Assembly: GCA_030685015.1 (NCBI GenBank)
Contig: JAUXWS010000041.1
Span: forward strand, 1 to 64,000
Direction of reading: 5' to 3'
From: a bacterium
GTDB lineage: Bacteria > CAIWAD01
DNA length: 64,000 nt
The notes under the pieces are model-generated. The model was not told the DNA's origin. It ran no database searches and saw nothing but the letters and a program-made list of their open reading frames with translations. The position numbers were made by a program, and so were the translations under genes. Each line of letters opens with the position of its first letter. Position 1 is the first letter of the stretch. Shown piece by piece: positions 10,446 to 20,313 of this stretch.

Positions 10446-11633
10446 ATGATGCCCTACAAGAAAACGTGTTTGGCCGTGGCGCTTTCCGGCGGCTTGGCCG
10501 TGGCGGGCCACGCCATCTCGCTGACGGACTACACCTTCCCCAACAGCACCAGCCAGCAGGCCTACGTCAACGGCACCTTCAACGCCAATGGCAACTCCAT
10601 CGACTCGACCCAGGTCGGCTACATCCTGGGCGGGTCCGGCAACTACTGGCTGGCCCTGCGCTCCCTGCCCTTCAGCTATGACCTGACGACGGGGGCCAGC
10701 TTCGCCACAACGCGGGGCACCGCGGACGGGGCGGAGGCGGAGGACGCCTACGACCTCAACCTGGCCACCAATCTGGACAAGTACTTGAGCGACTTCTCGA
10801 AAACCTTCATCTACGGTGCGGGCTTCATCGACTACCGCAAGCTGTCCACCCAGGAGGAGGCCGACGATCCCCGCATCGACGTGGAGGCCGGCATCGGCGT
10901 GGGGCGCACCATCAACGCCACCGTGCTCAAGCTGGCCGTGCGCATGGATGAGGATTTCATCAAGTACGGCGTGACCACCCGTCCCATGTCGGACGAGGCC
11001 CTGCTCCAGCTGGCCGCCATCATCGATCGCGAGGCGGAGTTCCGCAGCGTCCATGGCGCCGTCGAGTACCGCAAGTACTGGTATGAAGCCATGGAGAAGG
11101 TGCTCATGTCCGCCGGCGTGTTGGCCCGTGAAGGCCTGTCCGCCATGGGCGTGCTGCGCATCCAGGAAGTGATGGCCGAGCCCACCGCCCAGCGCTGGCA
11201 CGGCTGGTCGGCCCGCGTCGGCGTGGGGGCCCGCATCTCCGACTATGACGGTGAAAGCGGCGATCCCACCCTGGTGGGGCGGCTGGAGTACCACCGGCCC
11301 ATCGGCTTCGATCTGCAGGTCAGCAACCGGTCATCGGTCTCGACGATCTTCGCCGACGAGCAGAACTACCACTTCATGAACGCCTTCCGCGTGGACTACG
11401 AGATCTCCAACCGCATCGACTGGTACAACGGCCTTACGTTCAACTACGACTTGTTGACCGCCGACGACGCGGAAAACATTCTAGAGGCGCTCTTCAACAG
11501 CACCTTCATCTTCTACCTGGAGAACCGTCTCTCCATCAATCCGGAGCTGCAGTTCCGCTATCGGGACAACGGCATCGGTGACGCGGAATGGGACTGGGCC
11601 TTCCTGGGCGGCATCACCTACCGGCTGAAGTAG
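10446..11633 (+). CDS. Outer-membrane-type beta-barrel protein
   Basis: About 395 residues with a signal peptide (MMPYKKTCLAVALSGGLAVAG) and then alternating amphipathic strands. The C-terminal strand GGITYRLK is typical of an outer-membrane barrel. A helical stretch around residues 160-230 (ALLQLAAIIDREAEF) interrupts the barrel and may form a periplasmic plug or a partner-binding segment. The start is set by GAGG five bases upstream; an in-frame ATG at 10434 overlaps that site. No specific family is recognised. Confidence 0.65.
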   Translation: MMPYKKTCLAVALSGGLAVAGHAISLTDYTFPNSTSQQAYVNGTFNANGNSIDSTQVGYILGGSGNYWLALRSLPFSYDLTTGASFATTRGTADGAEAEDAYDLNLATNLDKYLSDFSKTFIYGAGFIDYRKLSTQEEADDPRIDVEAGIGVGRTINATVLKLAVRMDEDFIKYGVTTRPMSDEALLQLAAIIDREAEFRSVHGAVEYRKYWYEAMEKVLMSAGVLAREGLSAMGVLRIQEVMAEPTAQRWHGWSARVGVGARISDYDGESGDPTLVGRLEYHRPIGFDLQVSNRSSVSTIFADEQNYHFMNAFRVDYEISNRIDWYNGLTFNYDLLTADDAENILEALFNSTFIFYLENRLSINPELQFRYRDNGIGDAEWDWAFLGGITYRLK

Positions 11634-11891
11634 GCGGCCCGCCCGGAGGCAGGGAGTCTGGGGTCCCCGGCCCAAGCGCCGGGATGCGATAGCGACGCGG
11701 GAAGCGCAGCACGGGGTCGCCCGATCTTGGGCACGCTCCTCCCGACGTCGCATGGGGTGAACCTGCGCGGCCGCGCCCCCAAGGCGCGGCGAGCGCAGGG
11801 CGAAGGCCGGGCGCGCGGGCAGGTGGAGCACCGCGCGCCCTGGCCGACGCCACCGGGCGGAGTTTAGTTGAACAAAGCGGAGGACAAATCG

Positions 11892-12113
11892 ATGAACACC
11901 ATCAAGACAACCGCCATCGCGCTGATCGTGGTGGGTATTCTGGTCCTGGCCTATGGCGGGTTCAGCTACACCAGGAAGACGCACGAGACCAAACTGGGAC
12001 CCATCGAGCTGTCCATGAAGGACACGCGCCGGGTCAACATACCCGTCTGGGTGGGCGCCGGGATCATCGTGATCGGCGGCGGGCTGCTGCTGGTGCGCGG
12101 CAAGAAGTCCTGA
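11892..12113 (+). CDS. Small two-helix membrane protein (DUF3185-like)
   Basis: 73 residues: a hydrophobic helix at about 5-24, a polar linker ending KLGPIELSMKDTRRVNIP, and a second helix at about 47-66. This arrangement matches DUF3185-type membrane proteins of unknown function. The start at MNTIK has GGAGG nine bases upstream. It is the first of three small envelope/stress genes (11892-12773). Confidence 0.7.
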   Translation: MNTIKTTAIALIVVGILVLAYGGFSYTRKTHETKLGPIELSMKDTRRVNIPVWVGAGIIVIGGGLLLVRGKKS

Positions 12114-12198
12114 CGCACGTCCCGAACAGGGTCCACCCCCGGCCAGGCGTTCGCCGCCGGGGTGGCGCCATATGTGAAACACTTAAAGGAGCTGTGAA

Positions 12199-12486
12199 AT
12201 GGAATTCACCACCTACCTCATTTTCATCGTCGTTGGTGCCGCGGCCGGAGCGCTGTTTGCCACGACCATCAAGGACGGGCGATTCGGAATGGCGGGCAAC
12301 GTCGTTGTCGGCATCATCGGCGGTTTCCTGGGAGGGTTCATCTTTCGCGTGGTGGCCCTGGCGGTCAGCGGCATTATTGGCTCGATCATCACGGCCGCCG
12401 CCGGCGCCATCGTCCTGCTCTTCCTGGTGGCGCGCATCAAGAAGTCCGACGACCAGGCGCCCGTGAAGAAGGACACGGCGCCATGA
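12199..12486 (+). CDS. GlsB/YeaQ/YmgE family membrane stress protein
   Basis: 95 residues with three glycine-rich membrane helices. The GNVVVGIIGGFLGGFIF segment is diagnostic of the transglycosylase-associated (GlsB/YeaQ/YmgE) family, which is induced by envelope or general stress in other bacteria. AAAGGAG precedes the start. Its 3' end overlaps the next gene by four bases (ATGA), so the two are likely co-translated. Confidence 0.85.
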   Translation: MEFTTYLIFIVVGAAAGALFATTIKDGRFGMAGNVVVGIIGGFLGGFIFRVVALAVSGIIGSIITAAAGAIVLLFLVARIKKSDDQAPVKKDTAP

Positions 12487-12773
12487 GCATGAAAGAAGCC
12501 TATCGACAGAAGATGGAGGCGGAGCTGGAGTGGGCGAAGGCCAAGCTGGCCGAGGCCAAGGACGAGTCGCGCAGCCTCGCCGCCGACGCACGCGTCACCT
12601 ACGCCACACAAATCGCCGCCGCCGAGCAGAAGTTGGAGCAGATCCGGTCCAAGCTGCTCGACCTGGACGTGGCGGGAGACGACGCGTGGGGGCAGGTGAA
12701 GGAAGGGCTGGATCAAGCCTGGACGGGCTTGAGCGCCGCCATCCGCAACGTTGTCGCTTCGTTCAAGAAGTGA
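12483..12773 (+). CDS. Small coiled-coil stress-type protein
   Basis: 96 residues and almost entirely helical: a heptad-rich segment (about 5-65, with KMEAELEWAKAKLAEAKDE) then a short amphipathic tail ending VVASFKK. It resembles uncharacterised coiled-coil proteins found beside YeaQ/GlsB genes. It has no signal peptide. It overlaps the preceding gene by ATGA, which supports a joint role in stress response (inference). Confidence 0.65.
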   Translation: MSMKEAYRQKMEAELEWAKAKLAEAKDESRSLAADARVTYATQIAAAEQKLEQIRSKLLDLDVAGDDAWGQVKEGLDQAWTGLSAAIRNVVASFKK

Positions 12774-12833
12774 CGGCGCCACCCCGCTGTCCCGGACCCG
12801 TCCACCAGCGGCAAGGGGCGGCAGACAAAGCTC

Positions 12834-15800
12834 TTGGACGACGGCCACAAGCGAGCAGGAGGCCATCTGGCGAACCCCAAACGAAGTCGTGCGAAGAAGG
12901 AAACCACCCCCCCCACGTCCGCCATCGCCGCCGCAGGAGCTGGCGGGGTGGGCGGGGAGGACGGGGTCGGCGATGGGCGGGAAGCGGATTGGGACGAGTC
13001 ACCCATCTTCCCCGTCGTTGGCATCGGCGCATCCGCCGGGGGTCTGGCCGCCTTCGAGAGCTTTTTCTCCGGCATGCCCGTGGACCGCGAGCCCGGCATG
13101 GCCTTCGTCCTGGTTCAGCACTTGGCGCCGGACCATAAGAGCATCCTGACCGACCTCATCCGCCGCTACACGCGCATGCAGGTCTTCGAGGTCGTGGATG
13201 GCATGGTGGTCCAGCCCAACTGCGCCTACATCATCCCCCCCAACTGCGACATGGCCTTTCTCAACGGGACCCTTCAACTGATGGAGCCCTCCGCGCCCCG
13301 CGGCCAGCGCCTGACCATCGACTACTTCTTCCGCAGCCTGGCGCAGGACCAGCGGGAGCGGGCCATCTGCATCGTGCTGTCGGGAACGGGCAGCGACGGC
13401 ACGGAAGGCGTGAAGGCCGTCAAGGGCGAGGGCGGCATGGCCATGGCGCAAAGCCCGGCCACCACCGAGTACGACGGCATGCCGCGCAGCGCCATCGCCA
13501 CCGGCCTGGTGGATTTCGAACTGCCACCGGTCGAGATGCCGGCCCGGCTCATCCTCTATGCCGCCCAGACCTTTGGGCGGCGGCCCGCCGTGGGTGGACA
13601 CCACACTCCCATCAGCGGGAATGCGGTGCAGAAGATCCTGCAGCTGTTGCGCCAGCGCCGCGGACACGATTTCTCCCAGTACAAGGCCAGCACCATCCAC
13701 CGCCGCATCGAGCGACGGATGGCCGTCCAGCAAGTCGAGACGATCGATGGATACGTCCACCACCTGAACCAGACGCCGGCGGAGCTGGACGCCCTGCACC
13801 GCGATCTGCTCATCGGCGTGACAAGCTTCTTCCGCGATCCGGAGGCCTTCCGCGCCCTGGAGGAGCAGGCCCTGCCCGGCCTCCTCGCCGGCAAGCCCGC
13901 CGGAACAACGATCCGGGTCTGGACGCCCGGGTGTTCCACCGGGGAGGAGGCCTATTCATTGGCCATGCTGTTCGCCGAGCACTTGACGGCCGGGAAGCAC
14001 AATCTCAGGGTGCAAATCTTCGCCACCGACATCGACAGCCAGGCCATCGCCACCGCCCGCAACGGCCTCTACCCGGCCAGCATCGCCGCCGACCTCTCGC
14101 CCGAGCGACTGGGACGCTTCTTCTCGCCGGGGGCGGAAGGCGGCGCCTATCGCATCAACAAACACATCCGCGACATGCTGATCTTCTCCGAGCAGAATGT
14201 GACCAGGGACCCGCCCTTCTCGCGCCTGGACCTCATCAGCTGCCGGAACTTGCTCATCTACATGGGGGCGGAGCTGCAGAAGAAAGTCGTCGCCCTCTTC
14301 CACTACGCCCTGAACCCGGAGGGCGTCCTCTTCCTGGGCACGTCGGAATCCGTGGGGGACAACGCGGCGCTCTTCGCCACGCTGGATCGCAAGGCCAAAC
14401 TCTTCCGGCGCCTGGGAGATCGGCGCGGCGCGCCCCGCCCCGCCCCGGGCGAGGCCCAGGCGGCGACGGCGACGCGGGGCGGCATGAATCCACTGGAAGG
14501 GCACCACAAGGTGGAAGAGCGCAGGACCTCACTGCGGGAACTGACCCAGAAGGCGCTGCTGCAACAGGTGGCGCCCGCCGGGGCCCTGATCAACGAACAG
14601 GGGGACATCCTCTACCTGCACGGCCGCACCGGCCAGTTCCTGGAATTGGCCGCGGGCGAATCAGGCCCCAACAACATCCTCAAGATGGCGCGGGACGGCT
14701 TGCGCAGCGAACTGTCCGCCACCCTGCAACAAGCCGTGGCGAGCCAGGCGGTCGTGCGCAGTCCGGGCTTGCGGGTGAGGACCAACGGCCATCTGATCAC
14801 GGTCAATCTCACCGTTCGTCCCGTGACGGCCAGCCGCGCCGCGAGCAGGACTCCGCTCTTCCTGGTCGTGCTGGAGGAGCTTGCCCCCGGCGACAGCGAC
14901 CGGACGGGCGTGGCGTCGTCCGCCAAACAGGGTGGAGCGACGGATCCCAGCCGGCAGCCCGACGAGGAATCGAGCATCGAAGCGCTTCGGATCGAACTGC
15001 AGGCGAAGGAGGAGTACCTCCAGGCGACCACCGTGGAGCTGGAGACCGCCAACGAGGAGCTGCGCTCCGCCAACGAGGAACTGCAGTCGGTGAACGAGGA
15101 GCTGCAATCCACCAACGAGGAGCTGGAGACCTCCAAAGAAGAGCTGCAGTCGGTGAACGAGGAGCTGACCACCATCAACTCCGAGCTGCAGACCAAGGTG
15201 GCCGACCTCACTCGCGCCAACAATGATCTGAACAACCTGCTGGCCGGCACCGGCATCGCCACCGTCTTCGTCGACCTGGAGCTGCGCATCACGCGCTTCA
15301 CGCCCACCGCCACCCGCATCATCAAGCTGATCAGTGGCGACGTGGGTCGCCCGCTGGGGGACATCGTCTCCAACCTGACCCGCTATGACCGCATCATGGC
15401 CGATGTGCGCCAGGTGCTGGACAGCCTGGTGCCGGTGGAGGTGGAGGTGGAGGCGCAATCCGGCGCGTGGTTCCTGCTGCGCATCCTGCCCTACCGCACG
15501 CTTGAGAACGTGATCGAAGGCGCGGTGATCACCTTCGTCGATGTCACCGACATGAAGCGGGCCGAAGAGGCGGCGCAGGAGAGCGAGTCCCACTTCCGCA
15601 TGTTGGCCGAATCCCTGCCCCACCCGTGCTGGACCTGCCGCCCCGACGGCCGAAGCGATTACCTCAGCCCGCAGTGGGTGGATTACTGCGGCGTGCCCGC
15701 GGCCCGCCAGACCGATTACAGCTGGCTGGACCAGATCCACCCGGAGGACCGCCTCGCCCTGCTCGCCTCGTGGAATGCCGCGGCCCAGGCCGGCGGATCC

Positions 15801-16007
15801 TTCGAGATCGAGTTGCGCATCCGCCAGGCCACGGGCGGTTACCACAGGTTCAGCACCCGCGTGACGGCCCTCCATGACGGATCGGGCCGCCTCGTGAGGT
15901 GGTTCGGCCTGCACCTCGACAAGGACACGCATGATCGACGGCACCCGACCCCGGACACATTGGGCGCCGACCCAGAAACAGCGGTCAAGAAAGGACGGGA
16001 GACATGA
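12834..16007 (+). CDS. CheB-CheR-PAS fusion protein
   Basis: About 1057 residues. After a 60-residue disordered leader comes a CheB methylesterase domain with Ser in GASAGG, His in QHLAPDH and Asp in GTGSDGTEG. A CheR methyltransferase domain follows (TSFFRDPEAF, SAM-binding TPGCSTGEEAYS). Next is a coiled coil of near-perfect 7-residue repeats (NEELRSANEELQSVNEELQ), then two PAS domains. No response-regulator or kinase domain is present. These hybrids occur outside classical chemotaxis and usually feed a kinase. Here the next gene overlaps by ATGA and encodes a PAS kinase, so the two likely form one signalling unit. The start is uncertain: TTG at 12834 has no good ribosome site, and the true start could be further in. 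Confidence 0.85.
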   Translation: MDDGHKRAGGHLANPKRSRAKKETTPPTSAIAAAGAGGVGGEDGVGDGREADWDESPIFPVVGIGASAGGLAAFESFFSGMPVDREPGMAFVLVQHLAPDHKSILTDLIRRYTRMQVFEVVDGMVVQPNCAYIIPPNCDMAFLNGTLQLMEPSAPRGQRLTIDYFFRSLAQDQRERAICIVLSGTGSDGTEGVKAVKGEGGMAMAQSPATTEYDGMPRSAIATGLVDFELPPVEMPARLILYAAQTFGRRPAVGGHHTPISGNAVQKILQLLRQRRGHDFSQYKASTIHRRIERRMAVQQVETIDGYVHHLNQTPAELDALHRDLLIGVTSFFRDPEAFRALEEQALPGLLAGKPAGTTIRVWTPGCSTGEEAYSLAMLFAEHLTAGKHNLRVQIFATDIDSQAIATARNGLYPASIAADLSPERLGRFFSPGAEGGAYRINKHIRDMLIFSEQNVTRDPPFSRLDLISCRNLLIYMGAELQKKVVALFHYALNPEGVLFLGTSESVGDNAALFATLDRKAKLFRRLGDRRGAPRPAPGEAQAATATRGGMNPLEGHHKVEERRTSLRELTQKALLQQVAPAGALINEQGDILYLHGRTGQFLELAAGESGPNNILKMARDGLRSELSATLQQAVASQAVVRSPGLRVRTNGHLITVNLTVRPVTASRAASRTPLFLVVLEELAPGDSDRTGVASSAKQGGATDPSRQPDEESSIEALRIELQAKEEYLQATTVELETANEELRSANEELQSVNEELQSTNEELETSKEELQSVNEELTTINSELQTKVADLTRANNDLNNLLAGTGIATVFVDLELRITRFTPTATRIIKLISGDVGRPLGDIVSNLTRYDRIMADVRQVLDSLVPVEVEVEAQSGAWFLLRILPYRTLENVIEGAVITFVDVTDMKRAEEAAQESESHFRMLAESLPHPCWTCRPDGRSDYLSPQWVDYCGVPAARQTDYSWLDQIHPEDRLALLASWNAAAQAGGSFEIELRIRQATGGYHRFSTRVTALHDGSGRLVRWFGLHLDKDTHDRRHPTPDTLGADPETAVKKGRET

Positions 16008-17352
16008 CCACCGAAGACCGGTCCGAACTGGCGGCCGATCTGCGCCGGCAAGCCGAGGCGATCATGAAGATGCGGGCGGAACTGCCGGATGTCGCCCCAC
16101 CCGGATTCCGCCCGAAGGATACGTCCATGGGAGGCGTGGCCATCGACGAGACCCTGCACGAGCTGTGCGCGTGCACCAGATCGAGTTGGAGTTGCAGAAC
16201 GAGGAGCTGAGGCGCGTGCAGGCGGAACTGGAGGCCTCCCGGGCGAACTACTTCGACCTCTTCGATCAGGCGCCGGTGGGCTACTGCACCCTCTCCGAGC
16301 CGGGGCAGATCCTGGGGGCCAACCAGGCGGTGGCCAGCCTCGTGGGCATGGAGAAGGAGGACCTGGCCGGCTGGCCGATCACCCGCTTCATCCTGCCGGA
16401 GGATCAGGACATCTACTACTTGATGCGCCGGCGCTTGCTCACGGCTGGTTTGCCTCAATCCTGCGTCCTGCGCATGCTGCGCGCGGACGAGATCCCCTTC
16501 TGGGTCTCCCTCGAGGAGTCGGCCGTGGAGGATGTCGACGGCGCCCTGGTCTCGCGCCTCGTGATCAGCGACATCAGCGAGCTGAGGCGCGGCGAGGAGG
16601 AGCGGGCGTGCCTGGAGCAGCGCATCGCCGAAGCCCGGAAACTGGAGTCGGTGGGCCGGCTGGCCGGCGGCGTGGCGCACTACATCAACAACATGATGAG
16701 CGCGATCATCGGCTACTCGGGCCTGGCGCTCTCCATCCTGTCGTCCGATGATCCGGTCTACAAGGATGTCAGCGAATCGCTGACGGCGGCGCAGAAGTCC
16801 GCGGACATGGTGCGCCAGCTGCTGGCCTTCGCCCAGCGGCAGACAGTGGCGCCCAAGGTGTTGGATCTCAACGGGACGGTGGCGGGGATGGTGAAGGATC
16901 TTGCCCTGGCGGCCGGCAAGGACATCCAACTCGAGTGGCGGCCGGCAGCGGAGCTGTGGCCGGTCAAGGTGGACCCCGTGCAGTTCGACCAGATCCTGCG
17001 CACCCTGTGCGACCATGCCCGGGACACCCTCGGTGGCAGGGGCAGGATTGCGCTCGAGACGGGAACCCTCGTTCTCGACAAGGCCCAGTGCGCCCATCTG
17101 GGCGGCCTGGAGCCCGGAGAGTATGTGCGCCTGTGTGTCAGCGACGACGGCCCCGGCCTGGACGCGGAGGCCCTGCACCAGGTCTTCGAGCCCTTCTTCG
17201 CGACCAAGGGCGCCGCCCCCGACAGCGGACTGGGCCTGGCCATGGTCTACGGCGCGATCCGGCAAAACAACGGCTTCATCGACGTGAAAAGCAAAGCGGG
17301 CGAAGGCACGAGTTTCACCATCTATCTGCCCCGGCATTTGCCAGAGGCCTGA
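16004..17352 (+). pseudogene. PAS-domain sensor histidine kinase, frameshifted
   Basis: Translation starts at ATG 16004, overlapping the previous stop, and reads MTTEDRSELAADL to HEL. Two extra bases at about 16166 then shift the frame, after which VHQIELELQNEELRRVQAEL continues the same protein to 17352. The restored protein is about 448 residues: N-terminal helix, PAS domain (YFDLFDQAPVGYCTLSE), DHp helix with phospho-acceptor His in GGVAHYINN, and an ATPase domain with DDGPGLD, FEPFFATKG and SGLGLAM. Two positions are unusual: the H-box has HYINN instead of the common HDFNN, and the N-box Asn that binds Mg-ATP appears replaced (LCDHARDTL). The frameshift could be a sequencing error. Confidence 0.75.
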
Positions 17353-17376
17353 CGCGCCATCCGGCACCGGTTCTTG

Positions 17377-17404
17377 CTGTCAACCCTATCTTCCCGCTTG
17401 ACAG
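17377..17404 (+). promoter_or_regulatory. Inverted repeat next to the nhaA ribosome site
   Basis: CTGTCAA (17377-17383) and TTGACAG (17398-17404) form a perfect 7-bp inverted repeat that ends directly before the AAGGA ribosome site of nhaA. It could be an operator or a translation-controlling hairpin; this is inferred from position only. Confidence 0.3.
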
Positions 17405-17420
17405 AAGGAACCCCGTAGCA

Positions 17421-18764
17421 ATGGATGGCACGATGAAACGCAAGGTCTCCACCCCCGCCACGCCTGTCCAGCGCCTGCTGCTGCCCTTTCAGCAGTTCCT
17501 CCGGCAGGAGGCCTCCGGCGGATTGCTGCTGCTGGCCTGCACCGTGCTCGCCCTGGCCTGGGCCAACTCGCCCTTCGCCTCCTCCTACACCGCGCTCTGG
17601 CAGACGCACGTCACGGTGGGGCTGGGCGGCTTCATCCTGGACAAGCCGCTGCTGCTCTGGATCAACGACGGCCTGATGGCCGTCTTCTTCTTCGTCGTGG
17701 GGCTGGAGATCAAGCGCGAGGTGCTGGGCGGGGAGCTGGCCTCGCTCAAGCAGGCCGCCCTGCCCCTGGTGGCGGCGGTGGGCGGCATGGTGGTGCCCGC
17801 CCTCTGTTACGTCGCCTTCAACCTGGACGGGCCGGGCGCGGCGGGCTGGGGCATCCCCATGGCCACCGACATCGCCTTCGCCCTGGGCGTGCTGGCCCTG
17901 CTGGGGAAGCGGGCGCCCCTCTCCCTCAAGATCTTCCTCACGGCGCTGGCCATCGTGGACGACATCGGCGCCGTGCTGGTCATCGCCCTCTTCTACACGG
18001 CGGAGCTCTCCTGGCTCAGCCTGGCCGTGGGCACCGGCTTCCTGGCCGCCCTCATCGCCGTCAACCGCCTGGGCGTGCGTCATCCGCTGGTCTATCTGGC
18101 GCTGGGCCTGGGCCTGTGGACGGCCTTCCTCAAGTCCGGCGTCCACGCCACGGTGGCGGGCGTGCTGCTGGCCATGACCATTCCCTCGCGGGCCGGGCTG
18201 GGCGGCCGTCAATTCTCCACCGCGGGGCGCGAGCTTATGTCCGAGTTCGACCAGGGGGCCGGTCCTGGTCCAGGCCTGAGCGACCGCCAGCAGGCCGCCG
18301 TGCAGGCGCTGGAGGCGGCGTCGCAGCAGGCGGAGTCGCCCCTGCAGAGACTGGAGCACACCCTCCATCCCTGGGTGGCCTTCGCCATCATGCCCGTCTT
18401 CGCCCTGGCCAACGCCGGAGTGGGGCTGGGGCGGGAGATGGCCACCGCCGTGGTCCATCCCATCAGCCTGGGCATCCTGGCCGGCCTGGTCCTGGGAAAG
18501 CAACTGGGCATCCTGGGCTTTGTCTGGGTGGCGGTGAAAACCCGGCTGGTGGAGCTGCCCGCCGGCATCGGCTGGCGCCAGATCCATGGCGTGGGCTGTC
18601 TGGCCGGAATCGGCTTCACCATGTCACTCTTCATCGCGGGCCTGGCCTTCGCCGAGGAGCAGTTCCTGACGGTGGCCAAGATGGGCATCCTGGCCGCCTC
18701 GCTGGTGTCGGGCGTGGTGGGCTGGCTCCTTCTGCGCGGCGCCTCCTCCGCCCGGGGGTCGTGA
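17421..18764 (+). CDS. nhaA: Na+/H+ antiporter NhaA
   Basis: 447 residues with about twelve membrane segments. Family landmarks include NDGLMAVFFFVVGLEIKRE near residue 80, PMATDIAFALG near 155, and the ion-binding Asp pair in AIVDDIGAV near 178. A longer hydrophilic loop (about 265-310, SDRQQAAVQALEAASQQAE) separates the two halves. NhaA exports Na+ in exchange for protons and supports pH and salt homeostasis. The start at 17421 has AAGGA 11 bases upstream; ATG at 17433 is possible. Confidence 0.95.
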   Translation: MDGTMKRKVSTPATPVQRLLLPFQQFLRQEASGGLLLLACTVLALAWANSPFASSYTALWQTHVTVGLGGFILDKPLLLWINDGLMAVFFFVVGLEIKREVLGGELASLKQAALPLVAAVGGMVVPALCYVAFNLDGPGAAGWGIPMATDIAFALGVLALLGKRAPLSLKIFLTALAIVDDIGAVLVIALFYTAELSWLSLAVGTGFLAALIAVNRLGVRHPLVYLALGLGLWTAFLKSGVHATVAGVLLAMTIPSRAGLGGRQFSTAGRELMSEFDQGAGPGPGLSDRQQAAVQALEAASQQAESPLQRLEHTLHPWVAFAIMPVFALANAGVGLGREMATAVVHPISLGILAGLVLGKQLGILGFVWVAVKTRLVELPAGIGWRQIHGVGCLAGIGFTMSLFIAGLAFAEEQFLTVAKMGILAASLVSGVVGWLLLRGASSARGS

Positions 18765-18907
18765 CCCGGCGGCGGGGGCGGAGAGGAAAGGCCCGGGTCC
18801 GGCCTCCACAACCCGCGGACCGGTGGAAGGAAAAGACGATGAATCCGTCCGCGAGGCGACGCGAGACCGGGGGTGACCGCATCTAATCGCGGGTCGGGAC
18901 CGGTTTT

Positions 18908-19963
18908 GTGCTGAGCTGTGGCTTCGGCAGTTCGCGGGACGCTCCGAAGGGTCTTGTGGTACCGCCCGATTACCCACCCCACCTCAGCTTGCTGGCCGAG
19001 GACCTTGTGTTCATGGCGCGGGGAGATCCCGGCGTGGACGAGTCCTTCGAGCAGGCGATCGGCGTGCGCACGAATTTCGCCGCCATCGGCGTGGGGGAGG
19101 GCACGACCCACGTCGTCGCTCTTTCGCTGAAAGGCGCACAGCGGGAGAAGGAGGTGTTCTTCACGCTCTCCCTCGTCCGCCACATCATCAACCAGAGACT
19201 TCAGCAAAGACGCTGGTCCGGCATCATCGACGCGGCCCGGATCCAGCAGGAAGGCATCCTGCCCACCGCGCCACCCGATTTCGGGGACTATGAAATCGCC
19301 TCCGCCTTCCGCGCCGCCGCCGTCGTCTCCGGGGACCTCTTCGACTACCTGCCGGTCTCGCCCTGCTGCCTGGGCCTGGCCATCGCCGACGCCTGTGGCC
19401 ACGGGCTGCCGGCCGCCCTGCTGGCGCGGGACGTCATCACCTCGCTGCGCACGGCAGCGGGTTTGGGCCTGAGCGTGGAAGCCATCGTCGAAGGGGTCAA
19501 CGCCGTGATCCAGCACACCGCCCTCTCCGGCACCTTCGTGTCGCTTTTCTACGGGCAGTTGTCCCTGGACGGCCGTCTTGACTTTTGCAATGCGGGCCAC
19601 GAATTCCCGCTCCTTCTGGGACGGGGCGGGTTGCGCAAGCTGGATGCCGGCGGGGCCGTCATTGGCCTCCTGCCTGCGGCGCGCTATGAAAGCGGCAGCG
19701 TCGTGCTCGAACCCGGCGACATGCTGCTGCTCTACTCGGACGGCATCTCGGAACGCATGAACGCGGAGGGGGAGGTGCTGGGGTCGGAGCGCATCGAGGA
19801 CCTGGCGGCGCGCCTCCTGGGGATGCCTGCCCGGGAGGTGGCGGTGCGGGTGATGGCCGAGGCGGATCTCTTCGCCGCCGGCGTGCCCGCCCCGGATGAC
19901 ATGACCGTCGTCGTGGTGCGGCGTCCCGAGGCGCGCGGCGCCTCCTCCGTCCGGGGGTCATGA
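18908..19963 (+). CDS. SpoIIE-type protein phosphatase (RsbU-like)
   Basis: About 351 residues. The C-terminal 230 residues are a PP2C-SpoIIE phosphatase domain: VSGDLFDYL, ADACGHGLPAALLARD, FCNAGHEFPLLL, LLYSDGISE and DDMTVVVVRR supply the metal-binding acids. The N-terminal 110 residues are not a recognised sensor and may be a regulatory module. Such phosphatases dephosphorylate anti-sigma-factor antagonists in partner-switching stress pathways; no cognate STAS or kinase gene lies beside it. The GTG start is uncertain. The stop abuts that of the convergent gene at 19958. Confidence 0.85.
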   Translation: MLSCGFGSSRDAPKGLVVPPDYPPHLSLLAEDLVFMARGDPGVDESFEQAIGVRTNFAAIGVGEGTTHVVALSLKGAQREKEVFFTLSLVRHIINQRLQQRRWSGIIDAARIQQEGILPTAPPDFGDYEIASAFRAAAVVSGDLFDYLPVSPCCLGLAIADACGHGLPAALLARDVITSLRTAAGLGLSVEAIVEGVNAVIQHTALSGTFVSLFYGQLSLDGRLDFCNAGHEFPLLLGRGGLRKLDAGGAVIGLLPAARYESGSVVLEPGDMLLLYSDGISERMNAEGEVLGSERIEDLAARLLGMPAREVAVRVMAEADLFAAGVPAPDDMTVVVVRRPEARGASSVRGS

Positions 19964-20313
19964 GCCGGCGCGCAGGACGCCCCGGCTTTCCAGCTCGCGG
20001 AAAGTGTCGTGCAGGAAATCCATGTAGATCTCCTCGCGGCGCCGCTCCTCGGGGTGGAAGGGGTAGATGAGGACGAGCAGGGCCTCCACCCACTTGGTCA
20101 GGCGGGCCTGGCGCGTGGTGGCGGCCACCAGGCGCCGCTCGCGGTCCAGCACCTCGGCCTTGAGAGTGAAGGTGTGGCTGTCGGCGTGTAGCAGCTGTCC
20201 ACCGGCCAGCACTCAGCGCCCACCTCGATGAAGAAGAAGGCTCGCGCGGGCGTGCCCGCCAGCGCGGCCAACCAGGCGCCCGCCAGCATGCAGGCCCCCG
20301 TTCTCCGGCTCAT
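19958..20313 (-). pseudogene. Small exported protein, frameshifted
   Basis: The 5' part, with AGGAGG before ATG, reads MSRRTGACMLAGAWLAALAG (signal peptide) to FFFIEVGAE. One missing base near 20213 then shifts the frame. The other frame continues smoothly with VLAGGQLLHADSHTFTLKAEV and ends in RRREEIYMDFLHDTFRELE. The restored protein is about 117 residues with a compact charged mature part. Family not recognised. A single-base sequencing error would fully explain the break. Confidence 0.6.

Noticed and set aside
11634-11891. Possible gene or RNA in the GC-rich interval before the stress cassette
   Set aside because: No ribosome-site-supported frame, no recognisable RNA fold and no terminator could be identified.
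14990-15220. Short tandem repeats that could suggest an unstable or foreign region
   Set aside because: They encode the NEELxS heptad coiled coil typical of CheB-CheR-PAS hybrids, so the repeat is protein-driven.
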